Shown here piece after piece: positions 25,828 to 35,165 of a stretch of 64,000 nucleotides of DNA (position 1 is its first letter; each line of letters opens with the position of its first letter). The DNA lies in contig CAXXXS010000001.1 of assembly GCA_963665085.2 (NCBI GenBank), positions 2,976,001 to 3,040,000 of the forward strand, in the 5' to 3' direction. Both the position numbers and the translations under genes were made by a program. The notes under the pieces are model-generated. The model saw nothing but the letters and a program-made list of their open reading frames with translations. It ran no database searches and was not told where the DNA came from. The stretch is from G963665085 sp963665085 (GTDB lineage Bacteria; Bacteroidota; Bacteroidia; Bacteroidales; JAAAOM01).

Positions 25828-26928
25828 ATGGATAAAAGGAAATTTTTAAAAATAAACGGGCTTCTCGCAACAGGTGTTGCTTTGGGAATGGGCAATTTTG
25901 CTTGTTCATCAAAAGAAACCAGTACCCAATACAATTGGGAAAGAAACTGGATGTGGATGCATGCGAACATGGAGCGAAGTGATGAAGAATGGAATTCTAT
26001 CTTTAAAAATTTAAAAGGAGCAGGAATTACCGGAATTCTTATCGGTGGTGATGTTGCTATGTACGAGAAAATAATTCCACTTGCTTCTCAATTTGATATT
26101 GATGTACATGCCTGGATGTGGACATTAAACAGAAATGGCGATAAAGAAGCACTTAAACATCCGGATTGGTATACTGTAAGCCGAAAAGGAGATTCTTGTT
26201 TTGATGTTCGTCCATATGTTGATTATTACCAGTGGGTATGTCCATCAAAAGAAGAGGTTTTTGAACACATTAAAACACAAGTTGAAACCCTGAGTGCAGT
26301 TGAGGGATTAAAAGGAATTCATTTGGATTATGTCAGGTATTCGGATGTTATATTGGCAAAAGCTTTACAGCCACAATATAATCTTGTACAAGATAAAGAA
26401 TATCCTGAGTTTGATTTTTGTTACTGCGAAACATGTAGAGATAAATTCAAGGAGCAGAGTGGAATTGATATAGCAGAGTTAGAAGATCCGACACAAAGTA
26501 AAGAATGGAGACAATATCGATACGATAGTGTTACAAATCTCGTTAACAGACTTGTTGAGGTCGCTCATGGAAAAAATAAATTGATTACAGCTGCGGTTTT
26601 TCCATATCCGGAATTAGCCCGTACTATTTGTCGCCAAAGTTGGGACGATTGGGACCTTGACGCTTTCTTTCCAATGATATATCAGAATTTTTATGAAGAA
26701 GATATTGAATGGATTAAAACAGCTACCAGCATTGGAGTTACAGATTTAGATGGTAAAGCACCTTTAATTACAGGATTGTATTTGCCAGAAGTTACAGGCG
26801 AGGAATTTCCAACAGCTGTAAAGAATTCTTTAGAAGGAGGGGCAAAAGGAGTAGCACTTTTTGATCTCGGAGCAAGTAAGGAAACGCATTATAATACATT
26901 GCGGGCGTTAAAAGATAAAAAGGATTAA
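25828..26928 (+). CDS. Family-10-like glycosidase (GHL10-like), Tat lipoprotein
   Basis: A 366-residue protein with KRKFLKINGLLATGVALGMGNFAC at the N-terminus, resembling a Tat-type signal ending in a lipobox. The body is a TIM barrel of the GHL10/DUF-type found in uncharacterised hydrolases: WMWTLNRNG, GIHLDYVRYSD (probable active-site Asp/Tyr strand), FDFCYCETCRDKF (a CxxC-like pair), AAVFPYPE, FFPMIYQNFYEED. The activity is unknown. Being last in the GH20-cutC-MFS-GH130 operon, it may trim an as yet unassigned linkage in the same glycan. Confidence 0.7.
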   Translation: MDKRKFLKINGLLATGVALGMGNFACSSKETSTQYNWERNWMWMHANMERSDEEWNSIFKNLKGAGITGILIGGDVAMYEKIIPLASQFDIDVHAWMWTLNRNGDKEALKHPDWYTVSRKGDSCFDVRPYVDYYQWVCPSKEEVFEHIKTQVETLSAVEGLKGIHLDYVRYSDVILAKALQPQYNLVQDKEYPEFDFCYCETCRDKFKEQSGIDIAELEDPTQSKEWRQYRYDSVTNLVNRLVEVAHGKNKLITAAVFPYPELARTICRQSWDDWDLDAFFPMIYQNFYEEDIEWIKTATSIGVTDLDGKAPLITGLYLPEVTGEEFPTAVKNSLEGGAKGVALFDLGASKETHYNTLRALKDKKD

Positions 26929-26972
26929 ATAAAATTTTCTAAGTTAGAATCATAGTTAGTTTTAGTGTTATG

Positions 26973-27007
26973 AAAGGCATTGTGCATTTTTGCATGGTGC
27001 CTTTTTT
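26973..27007 (+). terminator. Terminator of the GH20 operon
   Basis: AAAGGCATTGTGCA and TGCATGGTGCCTTT form an imperfect stem around a short T-rich loop, followed by a run of T from 27002. It is about 45 bp after the last gene of the operon and ahead of the sigma-factor gene. Confidence 0.7.
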
Positions 27008-27172
27008 CTTTTTATTTAAATATTCACCATCATAGTTGATTTTGTTATTAAATAAGGAAAAAAGGATTGTTTGAAAAATCGAATAATTATGTAACATTGC
27101 ACAATTAAAAAATTTAGAGATACTTAAAAACTATTAATACACTATTTTTTCTGATTTAACACCCGTTAAAGG

Positions 27173-27724
27173 ATGCAGGATATAGAAAGAATTCTCGTAG
27201 AAAAACTTAAAAATGCAGATGTAGCTTCATTTGAGGTGGTTTTTCGTTCCCATTACGAAGTTTTATATCGTTATGCTTTATCTTATACAGGTGATTCATT
27301 GGAAGCTGAAGATTTAGTTCAGGAATTATTTATATGGCTTTGGGAAAACAAGCAATATATTAAAACTGAAATGTCTTTGAAAGCATATCTAATAAAGATA
27401 TTGCAGAACAGGGCTTTAAATAGAATCAAACACAACAACGTTAAATTAAAATATCAGAAAGAAACATCAAAAATTTTAGAAGAAGAAGAAAAACTTCAAA
27501 AAGATTATATCGAATATTATCAGGAAAAATCTAATTCAGAAAACATCGAAATTAGAATTGCAAAAGCAATTGAAGAACTCCCGGAACAATGCAAACGTAT
27601 TTTTAAACTGAATCGTTTTGAAGGATTAAAATATCGTGAAATATCGGAAAGATTAGATATTTCAATAAGTACTGTCAAGAATCAAATATCTATAGCATTA
27701 AGAAAACTAAAAGAAATTATTTAA
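27173..27724 (+). CDS. ECF RNA polymerase sigma factor
   Basis: A 183-residue sigma-70-family protein with only regions 2 and 4. Region 2 shows EAEDLVQELFIWLWENK; region 4 shows PEQCKRIFKLNRFEGLKYREISERLDISISTVKNQISIALRKLK, a helix-turn-helix for the -35 element. This is the Bacteroidota type that pairs with FecR-like anti-sigma factors and SusC receptors. It is followed at 65 bp by such an anti-sigma gene and then susC/susD, so it should drive the downstream glycan genes when the receptor is engaged. Confidence 0.92.
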   Translation: MQDIERILVEKLKNADVASFEVVFRSHYEVLYRYALSYTGDSLEAEDLVQELFIWLWENKQYIKTEMSLKAYLIKILQNRALNRIKHNNVKLKYQKETSKILEEEEKLQKDYIEYYQEKSNSENIEIRIAKAIEELPEQCKRIFKLNRFEGLKYREISERLDISISTVKNQISIALRKLKEII

Positions 27725-27789
27725 AAAAAGTTAAATTTCTTTAGTACAAAACAAGTATTAAGTTGTATTGTCAAAAATAATTCTATTTA

Positions 27790-28908
27790 ATGGACAATAT
27801 AACGGAGAATATTATTGAGTTAATATCTGCATATTTAGACGGGGAATGCGGGGAAGAAGAGAAGAGGAGTGTAATAAACTGGATTAATGCTAGCGAAGAA
27901 AATAAAAAATATTTTTTCGAATTAAAAGCAACTAGAAATTTATCTGCCTTTCAAAAATATCCGAATAAGGATAAATTATGGCAAGAAACTGAACGTAAAA
28001 TATCAAAGAATACATTTGATTATCAACTCTTACTTAAGATAGCAGCTATTTTTATTATAGCAATGGGATTTGGGGTTACTGCTTTTGTCTTTTCGGGGAA
28101 GTTTCTTACTAAATCAAGTGATTATGCGTTGAATGAAACCATAGTCCCTTATGGTGGAAAAGCAGAACTTAAATTATCTGATGGGACAGTTGTTTATCTT
28201 AATTCAGGTAGTAAGTTTTCTTATCCATCTGTTTTTAGTAAGACAGAAAGAATGGTTTACCTGGAAGGAGAGGCATTTTTTAAAGTGAAAACCAATAAAG
28301 AAAAGCCTTTTGTTGTTAATACAAATGATGCAACAATAAAAGCATATGGAACAGAATTTAATGTTAATGCCTATAAGGATGAACCTGTTGTTACAGCAAC
28401 ATTAGTAGAAGGGATAATTACCGTAACGCCTAAAAATCATTCTGATAATGAAGTTGTTCTAAAGCCTAAAGAACATGCTGTTATTCAAAAATCCTTAGGA
28501 AACGTATCCGTTAGCAGCGATAAGGATGCCTTACCCTCAGATACCAAAACAAAAGATAATAAAGTTGCTGTTGATAATACAAATTTAAGAAATGAGAACC
28601 TAAGTGTTCAGTCTAAAATTGATACTGATATTTATACCTCATGGAAAGAAGATTCGTGGTTTATTGAGAATGAAAGTTTACAATCCTTATCAAAGAAACT
28701 AGAGAGACGTTATGATGTGGAAATAACTTTCTCTGATGATGAACTCAAAACATTGAGATTTACTGGTAGAATTGATAAGGAACCAATAGAGCAGGTTTTA
28801 CTCTATATAAGCTTAACTGCTTCACTTAATCATAAAATAGAGGGGCGTGAGATAGAATTGTTTTTAGATACAACAAAAATCGATTATCAAAAATTATATA
28901 AGAATTGA
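27790..28908 (+). CDS. FecR-family anti-sigma factor
   Basis: A 372-residue inner-membrane protein. The cytosolic N-terminal 80 residues would hold the sigma factor (ISAYLDGECGEEEKRSVINWI). A single membrane segment is at about 84-107 (LLLKIAAIFIIAMGFGVTAFVF). The periplasmic FecR domain covers about 112-210 (GGKAELKLSDGTVVYLNSGS, EGEAFFKV, FNVNAY), and a DUF4974-type domain ends the protein (LSKKLERRYDVEITFSDDELKTLRFTG). It transmits the signal from the STN domain of the neighbouring SusC to the sigma factor. Confidence 0.92.
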   Translation: MDNITENIIELISAYLDGECGEEEKRSVINWINASEENKKYFFELKATRNLSAFQKYPNKDKLWQETERKISKNTFDYQLLLKIAAIFIIAMGFGVTAFVFSGKFLTKSSDYALNETIVPYGGKAELKLSDGTVVYLNSGSKFSYPSVFSKTERMVYLEGEAFFKVKTNKEKPFVVNTNDATIKAYGTEFNVNAYKDEPVVTATLVEGIITVTPKNHSDNEVVLKPKEHAVIQKSLGNVSVSSDKDALPSDTKTKDNKVAVDNTNLRNENLSVQSKIDTDIYTSWKEDSWFIENESLQSLSKKLERRYDVEITFSDDELKTLRFTGRIDKEPIEQVLLYISLTASLNHKIEGREIELFLDTTKIDYQKLYKN

Positions 28909-28971
28909 GTACAAATATTTAATGCTATTAACTGAAAATTAATCATACATGGGACCTTAAAAACTTCTAAA

Positions 28972-29001
28972 CAAAAAAAGCAGGATAAAGTACATCCTGC
29001 T
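28972..29001 (-). terminator. Leftward intrinsic terminator between fecR and susC
   Basis: AGCAGGAT (28979-28986) and ATCCTGCT (28994-29001) form a perfect 8-bp stem with a 7-base loop. Read on the minus strand it is followed at once by seven T residues. On the plus strand no T-tract follows. No leftward gene is near, so the terminator must serve an unannotated minus-strand transcript. Confidence 0.7.
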
Positions 29002-29060
29002 CATTCGTGAAAATTATCTGCCGGGCTACCGCAAATAGACCGGCCAATAGAAACACTATT
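28972..29060 (-). ncRNA. Predicted antisense sRNA over the susC leader
   Basis: Inferred from three signals on the minus strand: a -7-like TAAATTTG (complement of 29066-29073), a GC-rich hairpin GCCGG/CCGGC (29020-29024 with 29040-29044) and a perfect terminator at 29001-28972. The predicted RNA is about 85-90 nt and lies antisense to the 5' leader of susC, ending short of fecR. A TTTG -33 element at the normal spacing is not visible; CAAA at 29103-29106 would give too long a spacer. Cis-antisense RNAs at this position are known to repress susC-type operons in Bacteroides, including a locus for N-glycan degradation. Confidence 0.45.
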
Positions 29061-29072
29061 AATCGCAAATTT

Positions 29073-32000
29073 ATGAAAAAATGTTTACAGTACCCCTATG
29101 CTCAAAATCGAGGGGTTACAAAAATTTTATTAACTATGAGGATAGCTTTACTACTAATTGGATTCGGCTTGTTAAATGTGAATGCAAATGTCTATTCGCA
29201 GTTAAATAAGTTTAGCCTAAATGCAAACGGGTTGCAAATAAAAGAAGTACTTAAAGAAATGGAACTGAATAGTTCTTATAAGTTCTTTTATACCGACAAT
29301 CTAGCCTATTTGAATAATAAAATAAACCTGGTTAGCAGCAATGCTTCTGTAGAGCAGGTTTTAGATGAAATACTTGAAGATTCACCGTTAACGTATAAGG
29401 TTTTTGAGAATAACCTGGTTGTTATTCTTCCGGATAATGCAGGAAATCAGCAAATTGTTATAAAAGGAAGGGTTACGGATTCTAATGGTGAATCTCTACC
29501 AGGGGTTAATATCTTAGAAAAGGGAACGAGTAATGGTGGAATTACTGATTTAGATGGAAACTACGCAATAAACCTGAGCTCTTCAAATGCTGTCCTTACA
29601 TTTTCTTTTGTGGGATTTCTTACAGAAGAAGTTGAAGTAGCAGGACAAACTACAATTGATATTATAATGGTGGAAGATATCATGGCATTGGATGAAGTTG
29701 TTGTTACAGCCCTGGGAATTAAACGAGAAGCGAAACAACTAGGTTATGCTATGACCGAAGTAACGGGTGAAGAAGTAGCAAAATTAAATACCGTTAGCCC
29801 GGTATTAGCTCTTCAGGGGCAATCAGCAGGTTTAAGTATTGGTGGTTCAGATGGTGGGTTATTTGGGAATAATAAAATACAGATACGGGGGGTATCTGTG
29901 CTGAATTCAGAAAATAACCAACCAATATTCGTCGTTGATGGTGTAATTCTCGAAAACAGTGTTTCTAATGCAAGTGCAGATTGGAGTTCAAGCCCTGATG
30001 ATTTTGGTAATATTTTGAAAAACCTAAATCCAGCTGATTATGAATCAGTTTCTGTGTTAAAAGGTGCTGCAGCTACAGCATTGTATGGATCGCGTGGTAT
30101 TAATGGTGCTATTGTTATTAAAACAAAAGACGGAAAATCACAAAAGGGGCTTGGCGTTAGCGTGTCTCAATCTTTTGGAATCGATTATGTTTATGCGCAA
30201 CCCGATATTCAATATGAATATGGTGTTGGTGATACTCCAGGGTTTATTAGTTATGGGGATACAACAGCAACGGGTAGTTACTATCGGTTTGATCATAATC
30301 AATTTAACTATAATGCAAATGGTATTCCAACAAATATAAACCATCCGGCAGGTTATTTTTATTATGGGCCAAAATACGATGGAAGAACATTTGAAGATTA
30401 TGATGGTACGATGACTACCTATACTCCTTTTGAAGATCATATGCTTGATATTTATGATACGGGTATTAATACAAATACATCGCTCGTTTTAAAAGGAGGA
30501 AATGATCGTGGTAGCTTTTACGCATCTTATTCATACAATCACAGAACAGGTAACCTACCCAAGGATGAGTTTACCCGAAATGCATTTTTGTTAAATTCTT
30601 CGTATAAGCTAAACAATTGGCTTACAGCAGAAACTTCGGTTTCTTATACCCTTTCAAATCCTAAAAATCCAAAGAATAATTTGGGTGATGAATTTCTTTA
30701 TGGAACATTTGGCCCTATGTACAATGCAGATAAATACATGAAACGCGAAGTATGGCAGGCCCCACACGGTGGTGTTCCAAGTTCTGATTATGGAGATGAA
30801 TATGCCAATGTTCCCAGTAACAGTGTTTGGTTCGAGTATAATTTAAATGAGAGTTCCAGGCAAGAAAATGTAATTCGTCCTATTGCACGCTTAACAGCTG
30901 AGATAGCCGATTGGTTTTCTTTAACTGCCGAAGCAAACATGAACTATTATACAACGTTTTATGAACAAAAAGATTTAGGTACAGGTTATGCAAATGAGGG
31001 CGGCTACTATGAGCAGAAACACAGTAGGGATGTTAGTAAAACAGGTAAGTTAACTGCAAATATTTATAGGGATTTAACGCCAGATCTTTCTGCAAACCTT
31101 ATTTTAGGCGGTGAATTATGGAGCCAGGAGAAATCCTATACACGAGTATATACTAATGGAGGTTTAATTGTTCCAGGTCGCTTTTTTATCGAAAATTCAA
31201 AAGAAACAAAAGGGGCAGAAGGAAAGATAGAAGGTACAAAGCAGATTAATTCTCTTTATTACCTGTTAAACTTAGCTTGGAAAGATCAATTATTTTTAGA
31301 TGTTACCGGACGTAATGACTGGGCTTCTTCTTTGGTTTATTCAAATGGCTCAGGTAACTATTCTTATTTTTATCCTTCGGTAAGTACATCATGGGTATTT
31401 AATGAGACATTCCAACTGCCATCCTGGTTTACATTTGGTAAATTGCGCTTGTCTTGGGCACAGGTAGGAAATGATACAGATGCATATTCAATTAATAAAG
31501 GATATGAATCAACAACGGTAGAACAATCCAATGGAGACTATGTATACCTCAATACAAAATCTACAACATTAGTTGATTCTGATATCAAACCTGAAAAGAA
31601 AAATTCGTATGAGGCAGGTTTTGATGTAAGGTTTATAAACAATAGAATTGGTGTTGATTTTGCTTATTTTAATGAGACCATTAATAACCAGATTGGTGAA
31701 ATACCAACACCTGAAACATCGGGCTACGAAGCAATGTTTACAAACATTGGAACAATGACAAATAAGGGAGTGGAACTTTCTTTAAAATTAGTCCCGGTAA
31801 GAACTTCTACTTTCGAGTGGAGCTCTACATTTAACTATTGGAACAGCACAACAATGATATCTGATCTGAGAGAAGAGGTAGGAGCTTACAAATCCCTTGC
31901 AGGTTATGTAGATTATGGAAACTATCGGGTTGGGTCTGTTGCTTTTGAAGATGGTGAATATGGTGTTTTAATGTCTGACACAAAACCCCGGGTATGGGAA

Positions 32001-32777
32001 GGAGAAGCTGGAGATGCAAGAAACGGCATGAAGGTGTTAACATGGTATGATTCATATCGGGCTGCCAATTATACCCGAAGTGGTGAAGTAGAAGAAGTAG
32101 GAAAAATTCAACCTGATTTTGAAGGTTCATGGAATAACTCATTCAGATATAAAAATTTAACCTTGTCGTTTTTACTTGATGCACGTTTTGGTGGGCACAT
32201 GGCTTCTTTCTCAAGTAAATATGGAACAGCCTGGGGGCTTCTTGAAGAATCACTCTATGCCCGCGATGAAGATCACGGCGGAGTTGCCTGGACATCACAA
32301 TATAGTGATGACGAAGGAAAAAGATACACAGATGGTGTTATTCCTGATGGTGTTTTTGCAGAAGGTCAGGAAGTTACCGCGCCAAATGGCGATGTTGTTA
32401 ATGTTGGTGGAATGACATTCCAGGAAGCTTATGATGCTGGTTATGTTGAGCCAACCCATGCCGGCTGGTGGAACTGGCGAAATAGTTCATGGGGTGGTGG
32501 TGTTATTAACGATAGTTGGTTTTCAGAAGTTAAATTTGTGGCCCTTCGTAATGTATCTATTGGTTATAACTTACCACAGTCTTTGGCAAATAAAATTAAA
32601 GCGCAAAATGTATATGTTTCGCTTAATGGTAGAAACCTGGCTTACCTTTATAATTCTCTTCCAAATAATATTAACCCGGAAAGTTTCAGGGGAACAACCA
32701 GTTCTGCGTCTTATTATGAGAGAGGTTTCAGGCCTTACGTGGCATCTTATACCTTAACTGTAAACATTGATTTTTAA
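29073..32777 (+). CDS. SusC-family TonB-dependent outer-membrane receptor with STN domain
   Basis: About 1,234 residues from the ATG at 29073; the GTG at 29007 would put non-signal sequence before MKKCLQYPYAQ. After the signal (ending NVYSQ) comes an STN domain (about 55-125) used for transenvelope signalling to FecR. A carboxypeptidase-regulatory-like domain follows (IVIKGRVTDSNGESLPGVNI), then the TonB box region (LDEVVVTALG), the plug (GQSAGLSIGGSDG, IFVVDGV, ALYGSRGINGAIVI) and a 22-strand barrel ending in Phe (VNIDF). It pairs with the SusD protein 20 bp downstream to take up an oligosaccharide or glycopeptide. Confidence 0.95.
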   Translation: MKKCLQYPYAQNRGVTKILLTMRIALLLIGFGLLNVNANVYSQLNKFSLNANGLQIKEVLKEMELNSSYKFFYTDNLAYLNNKINLVSSNASVEQVLDEILEDSPLTYKVFENNLVVILPDNAGNQQIVIKGRVTDSNGESLPGVNILEKGTSNGGITDLDGNYAINLSSSNAVLTFSFVGFLTEEVEVAGQTTIDIIMVEDIMALDEVVVTALGIKREAKQLGYAMTEVTGEEVAKLNTVSPVLALQGQSAGLSIGGSDGGLFGNNKIQIRGVSVLNSENNQPIFVVDGVILENSVSNASADWSSSPDDFGNILKNLNPADYESVSVLKGAAATALYGSRGINGAIVIKTKDGKSQKGLGVSVSQSFGIDYVYAQPDIQYEYGVGDTPGFISYGDTTATGSYYRFDHNQFNYNANGIPTNINHPAGYFYYGPKYDGRTFEDYDGTMTTYTPFEDHMLDIYDTGINTNTSLVLKGGNDRGSFYASYSYNHRTGNLPKDEFTRNAFLLNSSYKLNNWLTAETSVSYTLSNPKNPKNNLGDEFLYGTFGPMYNADKYMKREVWQAPHGGVPSSDYGDEYANVPSNSVWFEYNLNESSRQENVIRPIARLTAEIADWFSLTAEANMNYYTTFYEQKDLGTGYANEGGYYEQKHSRDVSKTGKLTANIYRDLTPDLSANLILGGELWSQEKSYTRVYTNGGLIVPGRFFIENSKETKGAEGKIEGTKQINSLYYLLNLAWKDQLFLDVTGRNDWASSLVYSNGSGNYSYFYPSVSTSWVFNETFQLPSWFTFGKLRLSWAQVGNDTDAYSINKGYESTTVEQSNGDYVYLNTKSTTLVDSDIKPEKKNSYEAGFDVRFINNRIGVDFAYFNETINNQIGEIPTPETSGYEAMFTNIGTMTNKGVELSLKLVPVRTSTFEWSSTFNYWNSTTMISDLREEVGAYKSLAGYVDYGNYRVGSVAFEDGEYGVLMSDTKPRVWEGEAGDARNGMKVLTWYDSYRAANYTRSGEVEEVGKIQPDFEGSWNNSFRYKNLTLSFLLDARFGGHMASFSSKYGTAWGLLEESLYARDEDHGGVAWTSQYSDDEGKRYTDGVIPDGVFAEGQEVTAPNGDVVNVGGMTFQEAYDAGYVEPTHAGWWNWRNSSWGGGVINDSWFSEVKFVALRNVSIGYNLPQSLANKIKAQNVYVSLNGRNLAYLYNSLPNNINPESFRGTTSSASYYERGFRPYVASYTLTVNIDF

Positions 32778-32797
32778 TTGATAAAACATTGAAAGAA

Positions 32798-34654
32798 ATG
32801 AAAAAGAATATATATATATTATTAGCATCACTCTTTCTTTTCTCCATTAGCTGCGATAAGGAGGAGTTTGCTGACCTGAATTCGAATCCATCTACATTGT
32901 CAGAACCGGATTTAAGATATTCGGCTGCCAAAGCCATTGAGCAGATGTATGAGAATTATTATACCATTTGGTATTACAATAATTTCCAATACATTTTTCG
33001 TTGGTCACAGGTAACATCTTCTAAAACTGGAAATTCTTCAAATTTTACTGAAATGGGACCTTCTTCATACCAGAATATTTATAGTGGCTTAATTCCTCAA
33101 ACTATGGATATTCGTAACCGAATTGAAAGTATGTCTGAAGAAGACCAGGAAACTTATCAGGCCCTTAAAGCGATAACATATCCAATGCAGATTTTACCTG
33201 CAATGGCTAATACAGACAATACAGGTTCTTTGGTTTATACGGAAGCTGGTTTAGCTCCTTATACAAGTCCTCCATTGCTTACTCCTGTTTATGATAACCA
33301 GGAAGCTCTGTTTAATACATGGCTGGAAGAATTGGATGCTGCTTTAGTTGTTTTATCGAATACCGATGGTCAGCTAAATATGGGTGATGAGGATGTTATT
33401 TACGCTGGTGATTATTCAAAATGGGCAAAATTCTGTAACCTCTTAAAACTTAAAATAGCAGTTCGATTAATTAATATCGATGAAGCTAAAGCGATTGATA
33501 TTGCAGAAGAGGTAGCTGCTTCAGATTTAGGATACATGGACGAGTTAAGCGATGACTTTATATACAGCAGGGGCAAAACTTTTTATGGTAATGAAAATGA
33601 TGACTATAGCAATGGATATGCATCGCTGAATCTTGTTGAATTTATGAAAGATAATTTTGATCCCCGTTTGCGTTTTATTTTCAGAAAAAATTCATTTAAC
33701 TCTGAGGTTGTCCAAGCTTTTATTGATGCAGAAAAAGATTTGCCTCCCTACGTAGAAGAGTATGTGAATTTTGATACAGACGGAAATTTTGATAGTTGGA
33801 AAGCTCCCGGTGAACCCTGGGTACGATACTATGGTGTTCCTTTGGCTCCCGATGCTCAACTGGTTAGTGGGAATGATATTTATTTTAATCAAAGTGTTTT
33901 GTACAAAATAACATTGAATAATGTTGAAAAAGAATATGTTGCTTCGGCTCAATACTCAGAGAGGATTGCAAGTACACACTATGATTATACATATCCGACA
34001 AAACCAGGTGGGCGTGTACTTGAACTAAAGGATAACAATCCAGCGTTAAACGTTATTTTAGGTACTGCTGCTGAAACAAATCTTTATTTTGCTGAGTTTG
34101 CTTTGTTAGGGGCAAATTTACCAAAAACAGCTCAAGAGTATTTTGATTGGGGAGTAGAACTTTCTGTACGCCGTATGGACGAATTAGCAGAAGCGAATGA
34201 ATTACCATATTATAGTAATGATCCGGTATATACAGATGCTGATGAATCAGCCAGCGCAGCAACAATGCTTCAGGATGGAGAAATAGAAACATTACTGGCA
34301 AATTCAGCATATGATTTATCAACAGATGCTTTGGAGAAAGTACATATTCAGCAGTATATTAATTTTATGGCCACTCCAAGTGATGTATGGACTGTTGTAA
34401 GACGCACAGGTATTCCCCAAAAAGGTAGTTCTTATTTGCCTTGGGATGAGTTTTTAGTTTCTGGCAATGAGACTACAATTCCTCGTCGGTTTGAAATAAA
34501 AACCCCAACGGAAGATGATCTTAATTATGCCAATAAAAAAGCCGCAATGGAAGAACAAGGTTTTACTACTGGTGTTAATACACCATCTATTCTTAACTCG
34601 GAGAGATTGTGGATGGATAAGAATAATCCAAATTATGGAGCAGGTTCTCAATAA
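32798..34654 (+). CDS. SusD/RagB-family glycan-binding lipoprotein
   Basis: A 618-residue surface lipoprotein. The ATG at 32798 gives MKKNIYILLASLFLFSISC with a lipobox Cys; the TTG at 32789 adds three residues only. EFADLNSNPSTLSEPDLRYSAAKAIEQMY is typical of the SusD-like_2 branch, and the TPR-like helices include DYSKWAKFCNLLKLKIAVRLI. It caps the SusC barrel and binds the ligand outside the cell. The gene is followed by a MITE-like repeat and a decayed fucosidase copy. Confidence 0.92.
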   Translation: MKKNIYILLASLFLFSISCDKEEFADLNSNPSTLSEPDLRYSAAKAIEQMYENYYTIWYYNNFQYIFRWSQVTSSKTGNSSNFTEMGPSSYQNIYSGLIPQTMDIRNRIESMSEEDQETYQALKAITYPMQILPAMANTDNTGSLVYTEAGLAPYTSPPLLTPVYDNQEALFNTWLEELDAALVVLSNTDGQLNMGDEDVIYAGDYSKWAKFCNLLKLKIAVRLINIDEAKAIDIAEEVAASDLGYMDELSDDFIYSRGKTFYGNENDDYSNGYASLNLVEFMKDNFDPRLRFIFRKNSFNSEVVQAFIDAEKDLPPYVEEYVNFDTDGNFDSWKAPGEPWVRYYGVPLAPDAQLVSGNDIYFNQSVLYKITLNNVEKEYVASAQYSERIASTHYDYTYPTKPGGRVLELKDNNPALNVILGTAAETNLYFAEFALLGANLPKTAQEYFDWGVELSVRRMDELAEANELPYYSNDPVYTDADESASAATMLQDGEIETLLANSAYDLSTDALEKVHIQQYINFMATPSDVWTVVRRTGIPQKGSSYLPWDEFLVSGNETTIPRRFEIKTPTEDDLNYANKKAAMEEQGFTTGVNTPSILNSERLWMDKNNPNYGAGSQ

Positions 34655-34721
34655 AAATATTAAATATTTATTATGAGATGTTAAAACTTTCTTCTATTTT
34701 GACGTTTTAGGTTATAAAAAG

Positions 34722-34856
34722 AAGAGGCTGTCCAATAAGTAACTCTTACAGGTCTAACGACTCTGTCAGGTTTCAACAATTAATTGATTTTTAACCTGTC
34801 AGAGTTCAATGAACCTGACAGAGTTTACAATCAAATGACTTTTTGGACACCCTCTT
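34722..34856. mobile_element. MITE-like element, copy A
   Basis: Terminal inverted repeats AAGAGGCTGTCCAATAAGT (34722-34740) and the complement of AAGAGGGTGTCCAAAAAGT (34838-34856) match at 17 of 19 positions. Inside, ACTCTGTCAGGTT and AACCTGTCAGAGT form another long hairpin, with a second AACCTGACAGAGTTT next to it. No protein is encoded. A second copy lies at 51786-51903 and a degenerate one at 35799-35882. It is probably mobilised by a transposase elsewhere in the genome. Confidence 0.7.
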
Positions 34857-34899
34857 TCTTTTCTGAAATTTAGGATAATTGATTTATAGTAAGTAATTT

Positions 34900-35085
34900 A
34901 TCAATTAGTTTATTTGTATGTGTTGGGCGTTTTTTTTATATGAGACATGAACATGAGGGGCAGAAGTATTATCCGGTAAAAGATTCACTACAAAAGGAAA
35001 AATTAGATCAATAGCAGTACCTGAAATTTGGGGTATTAATGCATCGAGGTATTGTAGGGGCTTGGTCAACTGTCCGCTCCAAATT
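34900..35085 (+). pseudogene. Decayed 5' fragment of a GH29 fucosidase
   Basis: The DNA closely matches the first 220 or so bases of the intact fucosidase gene at 36214, including an uninterrupted stretch encoding HEHEGQKYYPV. Translated from 34939 it reads MRHEHEGQKYYPVKDSLQKEKLDQ, then a TAG stop, then QYLKFGVLMH and, after a 24-bp gap relative to the intact gene, GIVGAWS. The signal peptide region is also disrupted. Nothing of the catalytic domain remains. It is a truncated paralogue left between susD and the gene at 35166. Confidence 0.8.
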
Positions 35086-35165
35086 TTGCAGTATTTTGCT
35101 AGGTAAAAAGCCCACAATTTCTTATTAACCAAACCGCCAACCGATAAATACAAAATTTAAATAAC

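Noticed and set aside
34905..35153. 82-codon frame on the minus strand
   Set aside because: It is the antisense of the decayed fucosidase fragment, and a similar antisense frame exists over the intact gene at 36233-36421.
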